The translations under genes and the position numbers were made by a program. From UBA964 sp037444685 (GTDB lineage: Bacteria; Pseudomonadota; Gammaproteobacteria; Steroidobacterales; Steroidobacteraceae): a stretch of 64,000 bases of DNA. Of the stretch, positions 24,481 to 34,095 are shown piece after piece. The DNA lies in NCBI GenBank assembly GCA_037444685.1, contig JBBILX010000001.1:372001-436000 (forward strand), given 5' to 3'. The notes beneath the pieces are model-generated. The model saw nothing but the letters and a program-made list of their open reading frames with translations, was not told where the DNA came from and did no database searches. How positions within the stretch are numbered: position 1 is the first letter of the stretch; each line of letters opens with the position of its first letter.

Positions 24481-25430
24481 GGCGGCAGCGCGGCGTCGCA
24501 TTGCTGACGGCCGTGATCGTAGTGGCCCTCGCGACCGTGCTGGCCGCGGCGATCGCGTTCGACACGACGCTGGTCGCGCGGCGCGGCGCTGGTGCGACCG
24601 CGCTCGACGAGGCCTTGCTGCTCGGCGGCGGTACCGAAGCGATTGCGGCCTATGCGATTCGCGAACAATTGCGTCAGCCGGGATCAAGCGTGCACGCGGA
24701 TCAGCTTTGGGCGCAGCCGATCGGGCCGGTCGAGGTGGAAGAAGGCAGCGGGCGATTCATCGAGGCCCGCTTGTTCGACCTGCAGGGTCGCTTCAATCTC
24801 AACGACCTCGTCGATCGCGCCGGCAGTCGCAATGAAGTCGCGGTGCAGGTGTTCGAGCGACTGCTGCAGAACGTCGGACTCGAGCCGATCTGGGCCGAAC
24901 AGATGGTCGACTGGCTCGATGCCGACGACCAGCCGCAGCCCGGTGGCGCAGAGGATGCCGTGTATTCGAGCGCCACGCCGGGGTATCGCCCACCCAACCG
25001 GGCCATCACCTCGCCGAGCGAATTGCTCGCGCTGCGTGACTTCGGCGCCGAGCGCTATGCGCGTATCGCGCCGTTCGTGACGGCGCTGCCGCGCGGCACG
25101 CCGATCAATCTCTGCACGGCAAGCGCTGCCCTGCTCGACGCGCTCAGCGCCCAGCAGCAGTGGACTGCCGCGCCCGAGGCGCTGGAACGCAATCGGGCCG
25201 GCAAGTGCTTCCCGTCGGTCAGCGTGTTCCAGGCCTCGTTCTCCGACCCGCAGGCTTACTCGCGGCTGACCCAGGCATTGGCGGTCGCGGAATCCTCGAC
25301 GTGGTTCTCGCTGCGCAGCTTCATCAGTATTGGCACTGCCGAGTTCGCCTTGTACAGTCTGCTCCATTACGAGGGCACGGCGGGCGGCACACCGCGGGTG
25401 CGCACGGTCCAGCGCGGCTTTACGGAATGA
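24477..25430 (+). CDS. gspK: Type II secretion minor pseudopilin GspK
   Basis: This 317-residue capping pseudopilin has a leader ending in RG before VALLTAVIVVALATVLAAA. It lacks the Glu5 found in the other pseudopilins, as is normal for GspK. The large globular domain shows the LFDLQGRFNLNDLV, VDWLDAD and PINLCTAS blocks of the family. The GTG at 24477 overlaps the gspJ stop as GTGA. Confidence 0.95.
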   Translation: MRRQRGVALLTAVIVVALATVLAAAIAFDTTLVARRGAGATALDEALLLGGGTEAIAAYAIREQLRQPGSSVHADQLWAQPIGPVEVEEGSGRFIEARLFDLQGRFNLNDLVDRAGSRNEVAVQVFERLLQNVGLEPIWAEQMVDWLDADDQPQPGGAEDAVYSSATPGYRPPNRAITSPSELLALRDFGAERYARIAPFVTALPRGTPINLCTASAALLDALSAQQQWTAAPEALERNRAGKCFPSVSVFQASFSDPQAYSRLTQALAVAESSTWFSLRSFISIGTAEFALYSLLHYEGTAGGTPRVRTVQRGFTE

Positions 25431-25433
25431 TCC

Positions 25434-26708
25434 ATGGTTGAGTGGCTGCTTATCCGGCTCCCTGCCCGAACGACGGCGCCAGCCGAACCCGATGCCGTAC
25501 CGTGGATGGTCGTCGACGAGGCGGGCCATCAGATTGTGCCACCCGGAGCCGCGACGCTCGCCAAGATCGCCACGATGGTCGATCAGCGCCGCGTCGTCGT
25601 CATCGTGCCCGGCGCCGACGTACTCGGCCTCGAAGCCGAGCTGCCGCCGCTGTCCGGCGCGAAGCTGCTGCAGGCGATCCCGTTCGCGGTCGAGGAGCAA
25701 CTCGCCGAGGACGTCGACACGCTGCACTTTGCGGCCGGTTCCCGACTGCCGAGCGGGCGCACGCCGATCGAAGTCGTGTCGCGGCCGTTGATCGAGGGGT
25801 GGCTGCAGCAGCTCGCTGCAATCGGCATCGCGCCGCGGGCGATGTATGCCGATACCGGACTGCTGCCGGCCGTCCGCGGCCAGACCGTGGCGCTGCTCGA
25901 GTCGGCAGACCTCGCCATCCGCGTCGACGATCGCCCCGTCCTGCGATTGCCGGCCACTCCGTTCGCCGAGGCGCTGCTAGTGGCCTTCGCGGCCGAGACC
26001 GCCTCGCCGCTGCCGCCGCTGACCCTCTACGCGAGCCCCGCGGACTGGCAGCTTGCGCGTTCCGAGATCGAGCCGATGCGCGAGCGCTTTGCAACCTTCA
26101 AGGTTCAATTGCTGCCGAATGGACCCCTGCCCCTGTTCGCCCCGCGCGCCGTCGGTGCCGAGGCGGGGGATTCGCGACCGGTCAACCTGCTGCAGGGAGC
26201 GTACGCGCCGCGTTCGCGCGCGCTCACGGAATGGCGTACTTGGCGGCTAGCGGCCGCGCTCGGTGCAATCGCGCTCGCCTTGCATGCCGGCGCGCTCGCT
26301 CTCGAGTATCGAAACCTCCGCGCCGCCGAACGCGCCCTCGATGCGGCCATCGGCGAAGTCGTGCGCGTCACGCTGCCGGGTGACTCCGATGGGGCGAACC
26401 CGCGTGCGCGGATCGAGCAGCGGCTGCTCGCGGTCCGCGCCGGTCAGGGCGACACCGGACCGTGGTTGCGGGCGTTGGCAGCGCTCGCCTCGGCGCGTAT
26501 TGCATCGCCGGAAGCCGAGCTCGAGTCGCTGGGGCTCGAGTCGGGCGCAGTGAACGTGCGCATCAAGGCCGCCAACGCGGAGAGCCTCGAGCGCATCAGC
26601 GCCGCGCTGCGCGCGAGCGGCTGGCAGGCTGAACTCCAGGGTGGGAGCGCTTCCGAGAATGCCTACGAGGGTAGGATCCGGTTGAGCGTCGTGCGGAGCG
26701 ACTCATGA
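25434..26708 (+). CDS. gspL: Type II secretion inner-membrane protein GspL
   Basis: This 424-residue assembly-platform protein has a cytoplasmic actin-like N-terminal half, with family motifs such as VPGADVLGLEAELP and KLLQAIPFAVEEQLAEDVD. One transmembrane helix follows (about 265-285, RLAAALGAIALALHAG), then a small ferredoxin-like periplasmic domain. In known systems it links the GspE ATPase to GspM. It starts 3 bases after the gspK stop and overlaps gspM by four bases. Confidence 0.93.
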   Translation: MVEWLLIRLPARTTAPAEPDAVPWMVVDEAGHQIVPPGAATLAKIATMVDQRRVVVIVPGADVLGLEAELPPLSGAKLLQAIPFAVEEQLAEDVDTLHFAAGSRLPSGRTPIEVVSRPLIEGWLQQLAAIGIAPRAMYADTGLLPAVRGQTVALLESADLAIRVDDRPVLRLPATPFAEALLVAFAAETASPLPPLTLYASPADWQLARSEIEPMRERFATFKVQLLPNGPLPLFAPRAVGAEAGDSRPVNLLQGAYAPRSRALTEWRTWRLAAALGAIALALHAGALALEYRNLRAAERALDAAIGEVVRVTLPGDSDGANPRARIEQRLLAVRAGQGDTGPWLRALAALASARIASPEAELESLGLESGAVNVRIKAANAESLERISAALRASGWQAELQGGSASENAYEGRIRLSVVRSDS

Positions 26709-27205
26709 GACTCCCGTTGCTCGACCGGCTGCGCCGGCGAGTCGATGGCCTCGACGAACGCGACCGGCGGGTGCTGGGCTGGGGCGGCGCCACCGCGCTG
26801 GCAATCCTGGTGGCCGGCGGGCTCTGGCAGGCGCAATCGTCGGTCGCGCGAATGCGCGAGGCGGTCGAACGCAAGCGCCTCGACCTCGCCTTCATGCAGG
26901 CGGCCTCGGCCGAAATCGTCGCCGCAGGGCCCACGCGCGCGTTCAGCACCGAAGAACCGCTGCTCGTGATCGTCGATCGCGCGGCGCGCGAATCGGGACT
27001 CGCTGGCGCGATCGGCGCCAGCGAGACGGTCCCACCGAATGCACTGCGGATCCGGCTTGGCGGCGCGTCGTTCGACGCCGTCGTCGCCATGACGTCGCGT
27101 CTGGCGCAGCAGCACGGCGTCAGTGTCGTCGCGGCGAGCATCGAACGGGCTGCGCAGTCCGGGACCGTCAACGCCACGCTGACACTCCGCGCCGCCACAC
27201 CCTGA
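26705..27205 (+). CDS. gspM: Type II secretion inner-membrane protein GspM
   Basis: This 166-residue bitopic protein has a short basic cytoplasmic tail, a transmembrane helix (about 23-40, LGWGGATALAILVAGGLW) and a periplasmic ferredoxin-like domain. It partners GspL in the secretion platform. Sequence conservation in this family is low, so the call rests mainly on topology, size and position between gspL and gspN. Confidence 0.9.
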   Translation: MRLPLLDRLRRRVDGLDERDRRVLGWGGATALAILVAGGLWQAQSSVARMREAVERKRLDLAFMQAASAEIVAAGPTRAFSTEEPLLVIVDRAARESGLAGAIGASETVPPNALRIRLGGASFDAVVAMTSRLAQQHGVSVVAASIERAAQSGTVNATLTLRAATP

Positions 27206-27949
27206 ATGAGCGCCCGGCGCCTCGCCTCGATGCTCGGCACGGCCGGCTTCCTGGTCGCCTTGCTGGCCACGATGCCGCTGCGTTGGATCACGCCCCTGCT
27301 GCCCGGCTCGATAGAGTGCGCGGCGCCGGCGGGCACGATCTGGCATGGTCGCTGCGCTGCGCTGCGCATCGGCAGCGCAGCGGTGGGTGGCACCACCTGG
27401 CAGTGGCGTGCACCGGAGTTGGCGCGCCTGAGGCTGTCCGTCGACCTGGCCGTTGTCCAGCCCGGTCTCGAGCTCTCCAGTCGGCTGACGGTGCTGCCGA
27501 CGGGGCGCGTGGTGGCTCGCGACCTGTCCGCGGCTCTCGAGCTCGGCTATGCCCTGGTCGAGCGTCTTGCTCCGAACCTGCGCGGCTCGGTCAGTGTGCA
27601 GGCCGAGGAGGTCGTGCTCGCAGACGGTTGGGTACGTGACTTGCGAGGCGAGATTCGCGTCTCCGGACTCGAGCAGACCTATCCGCTGGCGCTCGCGCTC
27701 GGTTCGTACCGGATCGTATTCGCGGACCCGGCGACGGCCGACGGACGCCTTGTCGGACGACTGACGGACGTTGGCGGACCTCTCGACGTTCAAGGCTTGC
27801 TGACCCTGCTGCCTGAACGTGCATACGAGCTCTCGGGCACCGTCGCCGTACGACCCGAGGCCAGCCCGCTGCTTGCGAATCAGATTCGCTTTCTCGGCTC
27901 GCCGGATGCAACTGGCAGGCGCGCGTTCGCGCAGAGCGAAACGTTCTGA
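27206..27949 (+). CDS. gspN: Type II secretion protein GspN
   Basis: This 247-residue protein has an N-terminal membrane anchor followed by a beta-rich periplasmic domain. The block PAGTIWHGRCAALRIG and the ending FLGSPDATGRRAFAQ fit the GspN family, which is present in only some type II systems and has no settled function. It starts directly after the gspM stop and ends the operon; the next gene is convergent. Confidence 0.9.
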   Translation: MSARRLASMLGTAGFLVALLATMPLRWITPLLPGSIECAAPAGTIWHGRCAALRIGSAAVGGTTWQWRAPELARLRLSVDLAVVQPGLELSSRLTVLPTGRVVARDLSAALELGYALVERLAPNLRGSVSVQAEEVVLADGWVRDLRGEIRVSGLEQTYPLALALGSYRIVFADPATADGRLVGRLTDVGGPLDVQGLLTLLPERAYELSGTVAVRPEASPLLANQIRFLGSPDATGRRAFAQSETF

Positions 27950-27997
27950 AGACGGCTTGCCGTGACCGTCATCGGCGCGATCACTGCGTAGAACGGC

Positions 27998-30900
27998 TCA
28001 GTCGCGCTCGACATCGACTTCCTCGAAGCGGGCCAGCAACGGAAAGTATAGCGCCGCACGCACCGGCTCGGGGCCGAGTTCGCGCGCGAGCGCGGCATAT
28101 CTTGTGAGTTGCTCACGGTAGCGACGTCGCTCGCTGGCGATGAAGCTCTCGAGATCGCTGCCCTCATGAGCGCTGGTCTTGTAATCGACCACCCAGCGCG
28201 TGCCAGTGGCGTCGATGAAGCTGCGATCGATGACGACGCTCAAGAGGTGGCCGGAAACGACACCGGTCAGGGCCAGTTCGCAGCGTGAGTCGCGGTGCGT
28301 CGGGTCGAGCAGCCAGCGACCGCGGACATCGCCTAGCGTCGCGCTCAGGGCCGCCACGGCACGCTGCACCGATCGCGAGAGCTCATCGGCGGCGACGCCC
28401 TCGGACTGAAGTTCACGACGTACCCGCGCCGCATCGGGTCGATCGGGCGCACCGAGCTGCGCCCAGCGCTGCAGCTCGCGGTGAACGACTACGCCAACCT
28501 GACGGGCGGCCGTGCCGACCCAACTGAATTCGACCGCCTCGCGCAGTAGTCCGGCGCCAGTGACCGTCCCGCTGCGGCTTATCGGCCCCGGCCAATCGGG
28601 TGCCCGCCAAGTCGCTCCGAGCCGCCATAGCGGGGCGTCGCGTGGACGAGCGCCTGCATCAGCTTTCTGCGGCAGTCGCACTCCGTCCCCGGCCCCTGCG
28701 GTTTCCGGGACCGCCATCCAGCGGGCCCCAAGCGCTGGCCAGAGCGTTGCAAGGGCCGTCCCGGCGCGGGGGTTGCCACGCGTGCCATTCCTGCCGGAAG
28801 CGGGCGTTTCGCCGATCAGGTGCAGCACCCTGCGCGCGCGTGTCGCGGCGACGTAAAGCAGTCTGGCGCGCTCGTGGTCGCGTCGCTCGCGGCGCAGCGC
28901 CTGAAGCCATTCTGCCAGCCGCCCTTTCGGCTCGCTCGCCGCGCCGATCGGCGCCAGTACGAGCTCCGGCTCGTCGTCCGCAGGTGTCCACTCGAACCAG
29001 TCGAGCAGGGGTTCGCCATCGGAACGAAGGCTGCGCCCCAGCCCTGGCAGGATCACGCAGTCGAACTCGAGGCCCTTGGCGCGATGAATGGTCATGATCT
29101 CAACAGCTCCGCGACCGCCCCCGGGACTCGCAAACAGGCACTCCGCGACGCGTTCGATATCCGCGGCCCGCCACGCAGTGCCTGGCGTCTCGGCAAGACG
29201 CAGCGCCGCAAGAAACGCCTCGGCGTCGGCGCAATCGCTCTCGCTACCGGCGGTCAGCGGACCTCCGAGCTGGAGCCACGCGGACTCGACGGCCGAACAC
29301 AGTGACATCGATCCGAGCTGCGGGGCGAGTGCGGCGTAGACGTCGGCAACGCGGGCGAGTCGCTCGGCGTCCGCCGGGTCGCACCCGTCGAGGTCGCGTG
29401 CGAGCAGCCGCTCGGCGATCCCCCTCTTGCGGTCGCGCTCGAGCCAGGTCGTGAGCGCCGGCAGCGGAAGTCCGCACCAGGGCGCACGCAACACCGCGAG
29501 CCAGGCAATCCGATCGAATGGGCTCGCCAGCGCGCGGCTCAGCGCAATGAGGTCGAGGACCCCTGGCACTTCACCGAGTGGCACGAGATCGACACCGCGG
29601 ACGGCCACACCCGACGCCCGCAGCAAGGCCGTGATGCGGCGCGCGTGCAGCCGGTTGGCGACCAGCACGGCGATGCTGCAGTCCGGTGCCTCCGCGCGCG
29701 CCGCGCGCACGATCTCGAGTAGCTTCGAAGCCTCGGCATCCCGATCGCCGGCCGCGACGCGGTGCAGGTGCACGCCCGCCGCGAGCGCGCCGGCTCCGCC
29801 GGCCGGTTCGCTGGGCAAGTAGCGCACGGCGCCGGCACGGCGCTCGTCGGATGCCGGGAAGACCTGCGCGAACGTCTCGTTGACGAACCCGACGATGGCC
29901 TCGCAGGAACGGAAGTTGCGCCGCAGCGCGAGCGCCTCGAGCCGCCAATGCCCGACACCTCGATCACGCGCGCGCATGAACAGCGCGACCTCGGCTTCGC
30001 GAAACTGGTAGATCGACTGCATCGGGTCGCCAACCAGGAACAGACTGCGTGCCTCGCCGGGTTGCCAGCACTGCACCAGCCGTTCGAGCAGCTCGAACTG
30101 TTCGATCGAAGTGTCCTGGAACTCATCGACGAGCACGTGGTGGATCAGGTCGACCTCGTCGAGCGCCGCCGGGGCCTCGTCAGCCGTGGACGTCAATGCC
30201 TGCCGGGCCGCTGCGCTGATCGCTGCATGGTCCGCCAGGCCGGTCTCGGCGAACGCCAGCAGCAATTGCGCAGCCGCATACTGCAGCAGTTCGATCAGTG
30301 ACGCGAGGGCTCGAGAGTCCGTCGTCGAGAGCGTGGCATCCGGCAGGCGCCGCAACCGACGCAGCGCCTCGAGCACTCTGGAGTCGTCGGTCGCTGTCGA
30401 GAGCCAGGTCAACACCCGGGACTTGCCTGCGGATCCGCGAGCGAAACCGTAGCGCTTGTCGACGCTTCGGCGGCGCTCGCCGCTGCGCTCATTCGTCAGC
30501 GCGAGATCGGCCACGGCCCGCAGGGCCAGCACGCGGCGCTGCAACGGCGGCGGACCGGGCGCGTCGCGGCCGGCCGCCTGGACGTACTCGAGCCACGAGG
30601 CCGGTGGACGATCCCCCGCCGCCAGCAAGGCGGCGCAGCCCTCGCGAACGTGGCTCTCCCCCTCGGCAAGCCACGGCGCGGACAGAATCGCCTCGGCCGC
30701 GGCGATTTCGTCACTGACGAGCCGCGCGAGGCTGGCCGCGACGCGCTCGCGCAGCCAGCGCGATGCCCCGCCCGCAACGTGGCGCAGCCAGTGATTGCGG
30801 CGCCCAAGCATTTCCGCGATCAGCGCTTCGAGGCGGGCCCAGTCATTGCCGACACGGGCCAGCCAAAGGCCGGAATGCGGCTGCATCGAGGGATCCTGCT

Positions 30901-31375
30901 CGGCCTCCTGCAGCGCAGTCGCGGCGGCACGGCGGTACAGCTCGCCGGCATCGTCGGTCGTCTCGATGGCGCCACCGAGTCGGGCCGCGACCGGCAGCGC
31001 CGCTGCGAGCCGTTGATTGAATGCGTCGAGCGTCTGGATGCGCAGCCTCCCCGGCTGGCGCTCGAGGTCCCAGCCGAGCCGTGCGGAGCGCTCGAGCACG
31101 GCACGCGCCAGAGCCTGCGTACGGGTCTCGGCCGCATCGCGGGCGGGTGTCACCGGCCGCAGCGCCGCCATGACGCGGGCGCGCATCTCCGCCGCGGCCT
31201 TGCGCGTGAACGTGATCGCGAGCACCTGCTCGGGTCTTTCGACCTCGGCCAGCAGCCGTAGCAGCCGCTGGATCAGCACGGTGGTCTTGCCTGAGCCAGC
31301 CGGGGCCTGCAGCAGGACCGACCGTCGTGGATCCGTCGCCCGCCAGCGGACCTCGTCGTCGTCGAGCCCCGTCAC
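27998..31375 (-). CDS. AddA-like UvrD/REP helicase with C-terminal RecB-type nuclease
   Basis: This 1125-residue recombination helicase-nuclease has the SF1 motifs in order: Walker A APAGSGKTT (24-32), LAITFTRKAAAEMR, DEFQDTS, LVGDPMQSIYQFREAE, LRRNFRS, HRAKGLEFDCVILPGL and LLYVAATRAR. Its C-terminal nuclease domain carries the D-x(n)-D-Y-K catalytic pattern (WVVDYKTS) and a Q-L-T-R-Y motif. The start is GTG 31375, overlapping the upstream stop as GTGA; the longer open frame before it is antisense noise. With the upstream partner it forms an AddAB-type double-strand-break end-processing pair. It is shorter than RecB-RecC systems need, and no recC or recD is present. Confidence 0.9.
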   Translation of the reverse strand: MTGLDDDEVRWRATDPRRSVLLQAPAGSGKTTVLIQRLLRLLAEVERPEQVLAITFTRKAAAEMRARVMAALRPVTPARDAAETRTQALARAVLERSARLGWDLERQPGRLRIQTLDAFNQRLAAALPVAARLGGAIETTDDAGELYRRAAATALQEAEQDPSMQPHSGLWLARVGNDWARLEALIAEMLGRRNHWLRHVAGGASRWLRERVAASLARLVSDEIAAAEAILSAPWLAEGESHVREGCAALLAAGDRPPASWLEYVQAAGRDAPGPPPLQRRVLALRAVADLALTNERSGERRRSVDKRYGFARGSAGKSRVLTWLSTATDDSRVLEALRRLRRLPDATLSTTDSRALASLIELLQYAAAQLLLAFAETGLADHAAISAAARQALTSTADEAPAALDEVDLIHHVLVDEFQDTSIEQFELLERLVQCWQPGEARSLFLVGDPMQSIYQFREAEVALFMRARDRGVGHWRLEALALRRNFRSCEAIVGFVNETFAQVFPASDERRAGAVRYLPSEPAGGAGALAAGVHLHRVAAGDRDAEASKLLEIVRAARAEAPDCSIAVLVANRLHARRITALLRASGVAVRGVDLVPLGEVPGVLDLIALSRALASPFDRIAWLAVLRAPWCGLPLPALTTWLERDRKRGIAERLLARDLDGCDPADAERLARVADVYAALAPQLGSMSLCSAVESAWLQLGGPLTAGSESDCADAEAFLAALRLAETPGTAWRAADIERVAECLFASPGGGRGAVEIMTIHRAKGLEFDCVILPGLGRSLRSDGEPLLDWFEWTPADDEPELVLAPIGAASEPKGRLAEWLQALRRERRDHERARLLYVAATRARRVLHLIGETPASGRNGTRGNPRAGTALATLWPALGARWMAVPETAGAGDGVRLPQKADAGARPRDAPLWRLGATWRAPDWPGPISRSGTVTGAGLLREAVEFSWVGTAARQVGVVVHRELQRWAQLGAPDRPDAARVRRELQSEGVAADELSRSVQRAVAALSATLGDVRGRWLLDPTHRDSRCELALTGVVSGHLLSVVIDRSFIDATGTRWVVDYKTSAHEGSDLESFIASERRRYREQLTRYAALARELGPEPVRAALYFPLLARFEEVDVERD

Positions 31376-34092
31376 GTCTGTTCGGCCGCCTCGTCGGCCC
31401 CCTCGTCCGTGACCGCCTCGACTTCGTCCGTGTCCGGATCGAGCACGGCTTCCACCTCGGCGCGACGACAGAGCAGTGCGAGATCGCAGTGCCGGCAGAC
31501 CGTTGACCTCGGTTCGACGGTCGCCTCGCCCGCACGGATGCGCCGGGCAAGCCATTGCAGGTGAGCGTCCCAGCCGGCCACCCGTTGCGCCCAGTCAAGT
31601 CCCCTGCGGCGCGGTCGCGTCGGCGCGAACACCAAGGGATCGCGGGCCACTCCGCTGTAACCGACACTGCCGTCGCTGAGCTGGAGGTAATACAGGGCCG
31701 CCACGTCGACGCGTGCAGCGCCGGGCGAATCGGGTCCGGCGCGATGCTCGAGCGCGGCCCGGTAGGCGATCATCTGCACCGTATCAGGGCGCTCGCCATT
31801 CCAGTCGACCGGCACGCCGCGCCCGGTCTTGTAGTCGATTACGGCCAACGCACCATCGGTCAATCGGTCCACACGGTCGATTTGACATTGCAGCGCGAAA
31901 CCCTCGAGCGCCAGCGGCACGCGAGCTTCGAGCTCGACGACCTCGAAAGGCGCGCGCCTCAGCTCACAGTCGATCGCGGCAGTGACCAGCTCCGCGGCGC
32001 GCGCCAGTTCGCGCTCGATCGCACGGCGGGCCACCACCGTGCTTCGCCCGTGGCCGAAGCGTTGAGCGGCCTCTGCAAGGGCCGCGCGCACCGAGTGCAT
32101 CCGTTGCTCCGGATCGAGTGATCGCAAGTTCCCCTGGCTGCGCCACGCACGCCACAGCGATTCGAGCGCCGTGTGCAGCAATCGGCCGCGCAGCCGCGCG
32201 TCGATGCCCGTTTCGAGGGAATCCGCCGCTCGCGCCTGCAGGCGCCACTCGGCATAGCCGCGGAATGCACACTGGCCTGCGCTCTGCAAAAGGGCCGCGC
32301 CGCCCTCGAGCTGAGCGCCGGCGGGCACCTCGAGACCCCACGAGTCAAACCAGCGCTCAAGGCTTCCAGTCGGCGTCCGTTGCCGCAGCCAGGCCGACGG
32401 GGACCGCGATGCGAACGCGACGAGCCGGTGTTGCGCATCATCGAGCCAGGGTCGCAACAGAGGACTCGGCGACTGCTCTGCGCCGTCGTCTTCGCGCGCC
32501 CAGGACAACACGAGTTCGCCCCCATGGACGCGCCAGGCCTCCAGCTCGCGCTCGGCGCGCGCGAGCAGCCGCTGCGGGTCCGCCTCGACGACACCGTATG
32601 CGCGCTGCAACGCGGCCGGCAGGAATCCCTCGATCCGCGCCGGGCGCGGCCATGCGCCGTCGTGCAGACCGGCGATCCAGATGCCGTCGTAGTCAATGAT
32701 CGGATCGCTGGTCGCCGCCGTGACGAGCACGGGCACGTCGGGTGACGCCGGCGCGAAAAGCATGTGCTGGGCGATCGCGCGCAGTTGGCCCACGGCCGTG
32801 ACTGCAGAAACCGGGCCCAGCAGCGAGGAGGCCGCTGCGTATTCTTCGAGCATCCGACACCACCGCTCGCGAACCTGCCAGGCCGCGCTGTCGAGGGGCG
32901 CCGTCGCGGTCCCGAGCGAGCGCAAGGCCTGATCGAACGCTTGCGCCCAGTGCGCCGCCGGCGCCAACTGCCCGTCGAGCAGGCGCGCAGCCCGCATCAT
33001 CCGCACGAGACACTCTGGCCAGGCCGACTGGTCGCTGCTTGCCAGCGTGAGCAGCGTGGCCAGATCGATCGGCCCAGCCTGCCAGGCGAGCAACTGCCGC
33101 TCGATGGCGACACGCCAGCTCCCCTCTGCGACGCCCAGCTCCGGGGAGCGCAGCCACGTGAGCCAGCGCTCGCGGTCGAGCCGCGCGACCAGCCGCTCGA
33201 GCGTCGCGAGGTCGGCCGCGACGCGCGGCTCCGAAATGAACGGCGCGCCGCCTTCGAACGCGAAGGCGGTACTCGCCTTGCGTCCCGCGGCCAGGGCCTG
33301 CGGATCCAGTTCGGCCAGCAAGGCACGCTCGAGCTGCGCTCGCTTCCCCTCTAGATCCAGTGCGATCACGAGCAGGCGCGCGCGCGGTTCGCTCTCGAGC
33401 CGCGCGCGACACCAGCGCGCGATCTGCTCGAGCTCATCAACGGGATGACTCGCGGCGTAGAGACGCGGCGACCCCATCGCGGCGGTGCCGCTCGCCGCCG
33501 GGCTCTCACCGCAGGTCGCGCCGCCCAAGTTATCGAGGAATCGCCGCTGTGCCGGCGTGAAATCGATGAAGCCTGCCAGGTAGATGGGGCGTTTCGCGGT
33601 CGCCCGGGGAACGCTCTCGTCCGACCAGTCCAGCCGCGCATGCCACCGCCTCAGCCGGCTGTCGACTCGCGCGCGGGCCTCGCGTAGCCAGCGCGCCTCG
33701 GGTGAAGGCTCTGCCTCGAGCGTTGCTGCCGGTATGGCGTACCGGCGCATCAGTCCGTCTGCTCGCCGCAGCGCTTCGGCCAGTCGACCCGGCCCCGTCA
33801 GCAGCTGGGCTCCTCCCTCCGTCAGGGACGTGGCGACCTGATGCCACAGCAGCTGTTGCTCCACCCGTGACAGCGACCGTCGGCGCGGCTCGAGCGGCTC
33901 TGAGGACTCACGCAGGCAGCGCTCTGCGAAACCGTCGAAAGGCAGGATGTCCGGGGTGGCCCAGACGCGCCGACCGGCCGCAAGCTGACGGTGTGCCCAC
34001 GCCTCGCGGAGGGCGGCGGCGCGCTGTGGGCTCGGCGTGACCACCGTCGCGCCCGCCTCGATCGCCGCGACGATGCTCGCCGGCAGACGCAT
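31372..34092 (-). CDS. AddB-like 'probable DNA repair protein' with Fe-S PD-(D/E)XK nuclease
   Basis: This 906-residue protein matches the proteobacterial AddB-like family. The N-terminal part resembles an inactivated helicase. The C-terminal nuclease has LAVIDYKTGRG as the D..YK active site. An iron-sulfur staple is visible as one Cys in SAGQCAFRGYAEWRL and the C-terminal trio in VCRHCDLALLCR, the AddB pattern that closes the nuclease domain. It is the upstream partner of the AddA-like gene, with a GTGA overlap, and starts 3 bases after the aminotransferase stop. Confidence 0.88.
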   Translation of the reverse strand: MRLPASIVAAIEAGATVVTPSPQRAAALREAWAHRQLAAGRRVWATPDILPFDGFAERCLRESSEPLEPRRRSLSRVEQQLLWHQVATSLTEGGAQLLTGPGRLAEALRRADGLMRRYAIPAATLEAEPSPEARWLREARARVDSRLRRWHARLDWSDESVPRATAKRPIYLAGFIDFTPAQRRFLDNLGGATCGESPAASGTAAMGSPRLYAASHPVDELEQIARWCRARLESEPRARLLVIALDLEGKRAQLERALLAELDPQALAAGRKASTAFAFEGGAPFISEPRVAADLATLERLVARLDRERWLTWLRSPELGVAEGSWRVAIERQLLAWQAGPIDLATLLTLASSDQSAWPECLVRMMRAARLLDGQLAPAAHWAQAFDQALRSLGTATAPLDSAAWQVRERWCRMLEEYAAASSLLGPVSAVTAVGQLRAIAQHMLFAPASPDVPVLVTAATSDPIIDYDGIWIAGLHDGAWPRPARIEGFLPAALQRAYGVVEADPQRLLARAERELEAWRVHGGELVLSWAREDDGAEQSPSPLLRPWLDDAQHRLVAFASRSPSAWLRQRTPTGSLERWFDSWGLEVPAGAQLEGGAALLQSAGQCAFRGYAEWRLQARAADSLETGIDARLRGRLLHTALESLWRAWRSQGNLRSLDPEQRMHSVRAALAEAAQRFGHGRSTVVARRAIERELARAAELVTAAIDCELRRAPFEVVELEARVPLALEGFALQCQIDRVDRLTDGALAVIDYKTGRGVPVDWNGERPDTVQMIAYRAALEHRAGPDSPGAARVDVAALYYLQLSDGSVGYSGVARDPLVFAPTRPRRRGLDWAQRVAGWDAHLQWLARRIRAGEATVEPRSTVCRHCDLALLCRRAEVEAVLDPDTDEVEAVTDEGADEAAEQT

Positions 34093-34095
34093 GGC

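Noticed and set aside
27950..27997. Small hairpin between the convergent gspN and AddA-like genes as a terminator
   Set aside because: ACGGC-TT-GCCGT can pair, but the loop is too short and no T-run follows on either strand.
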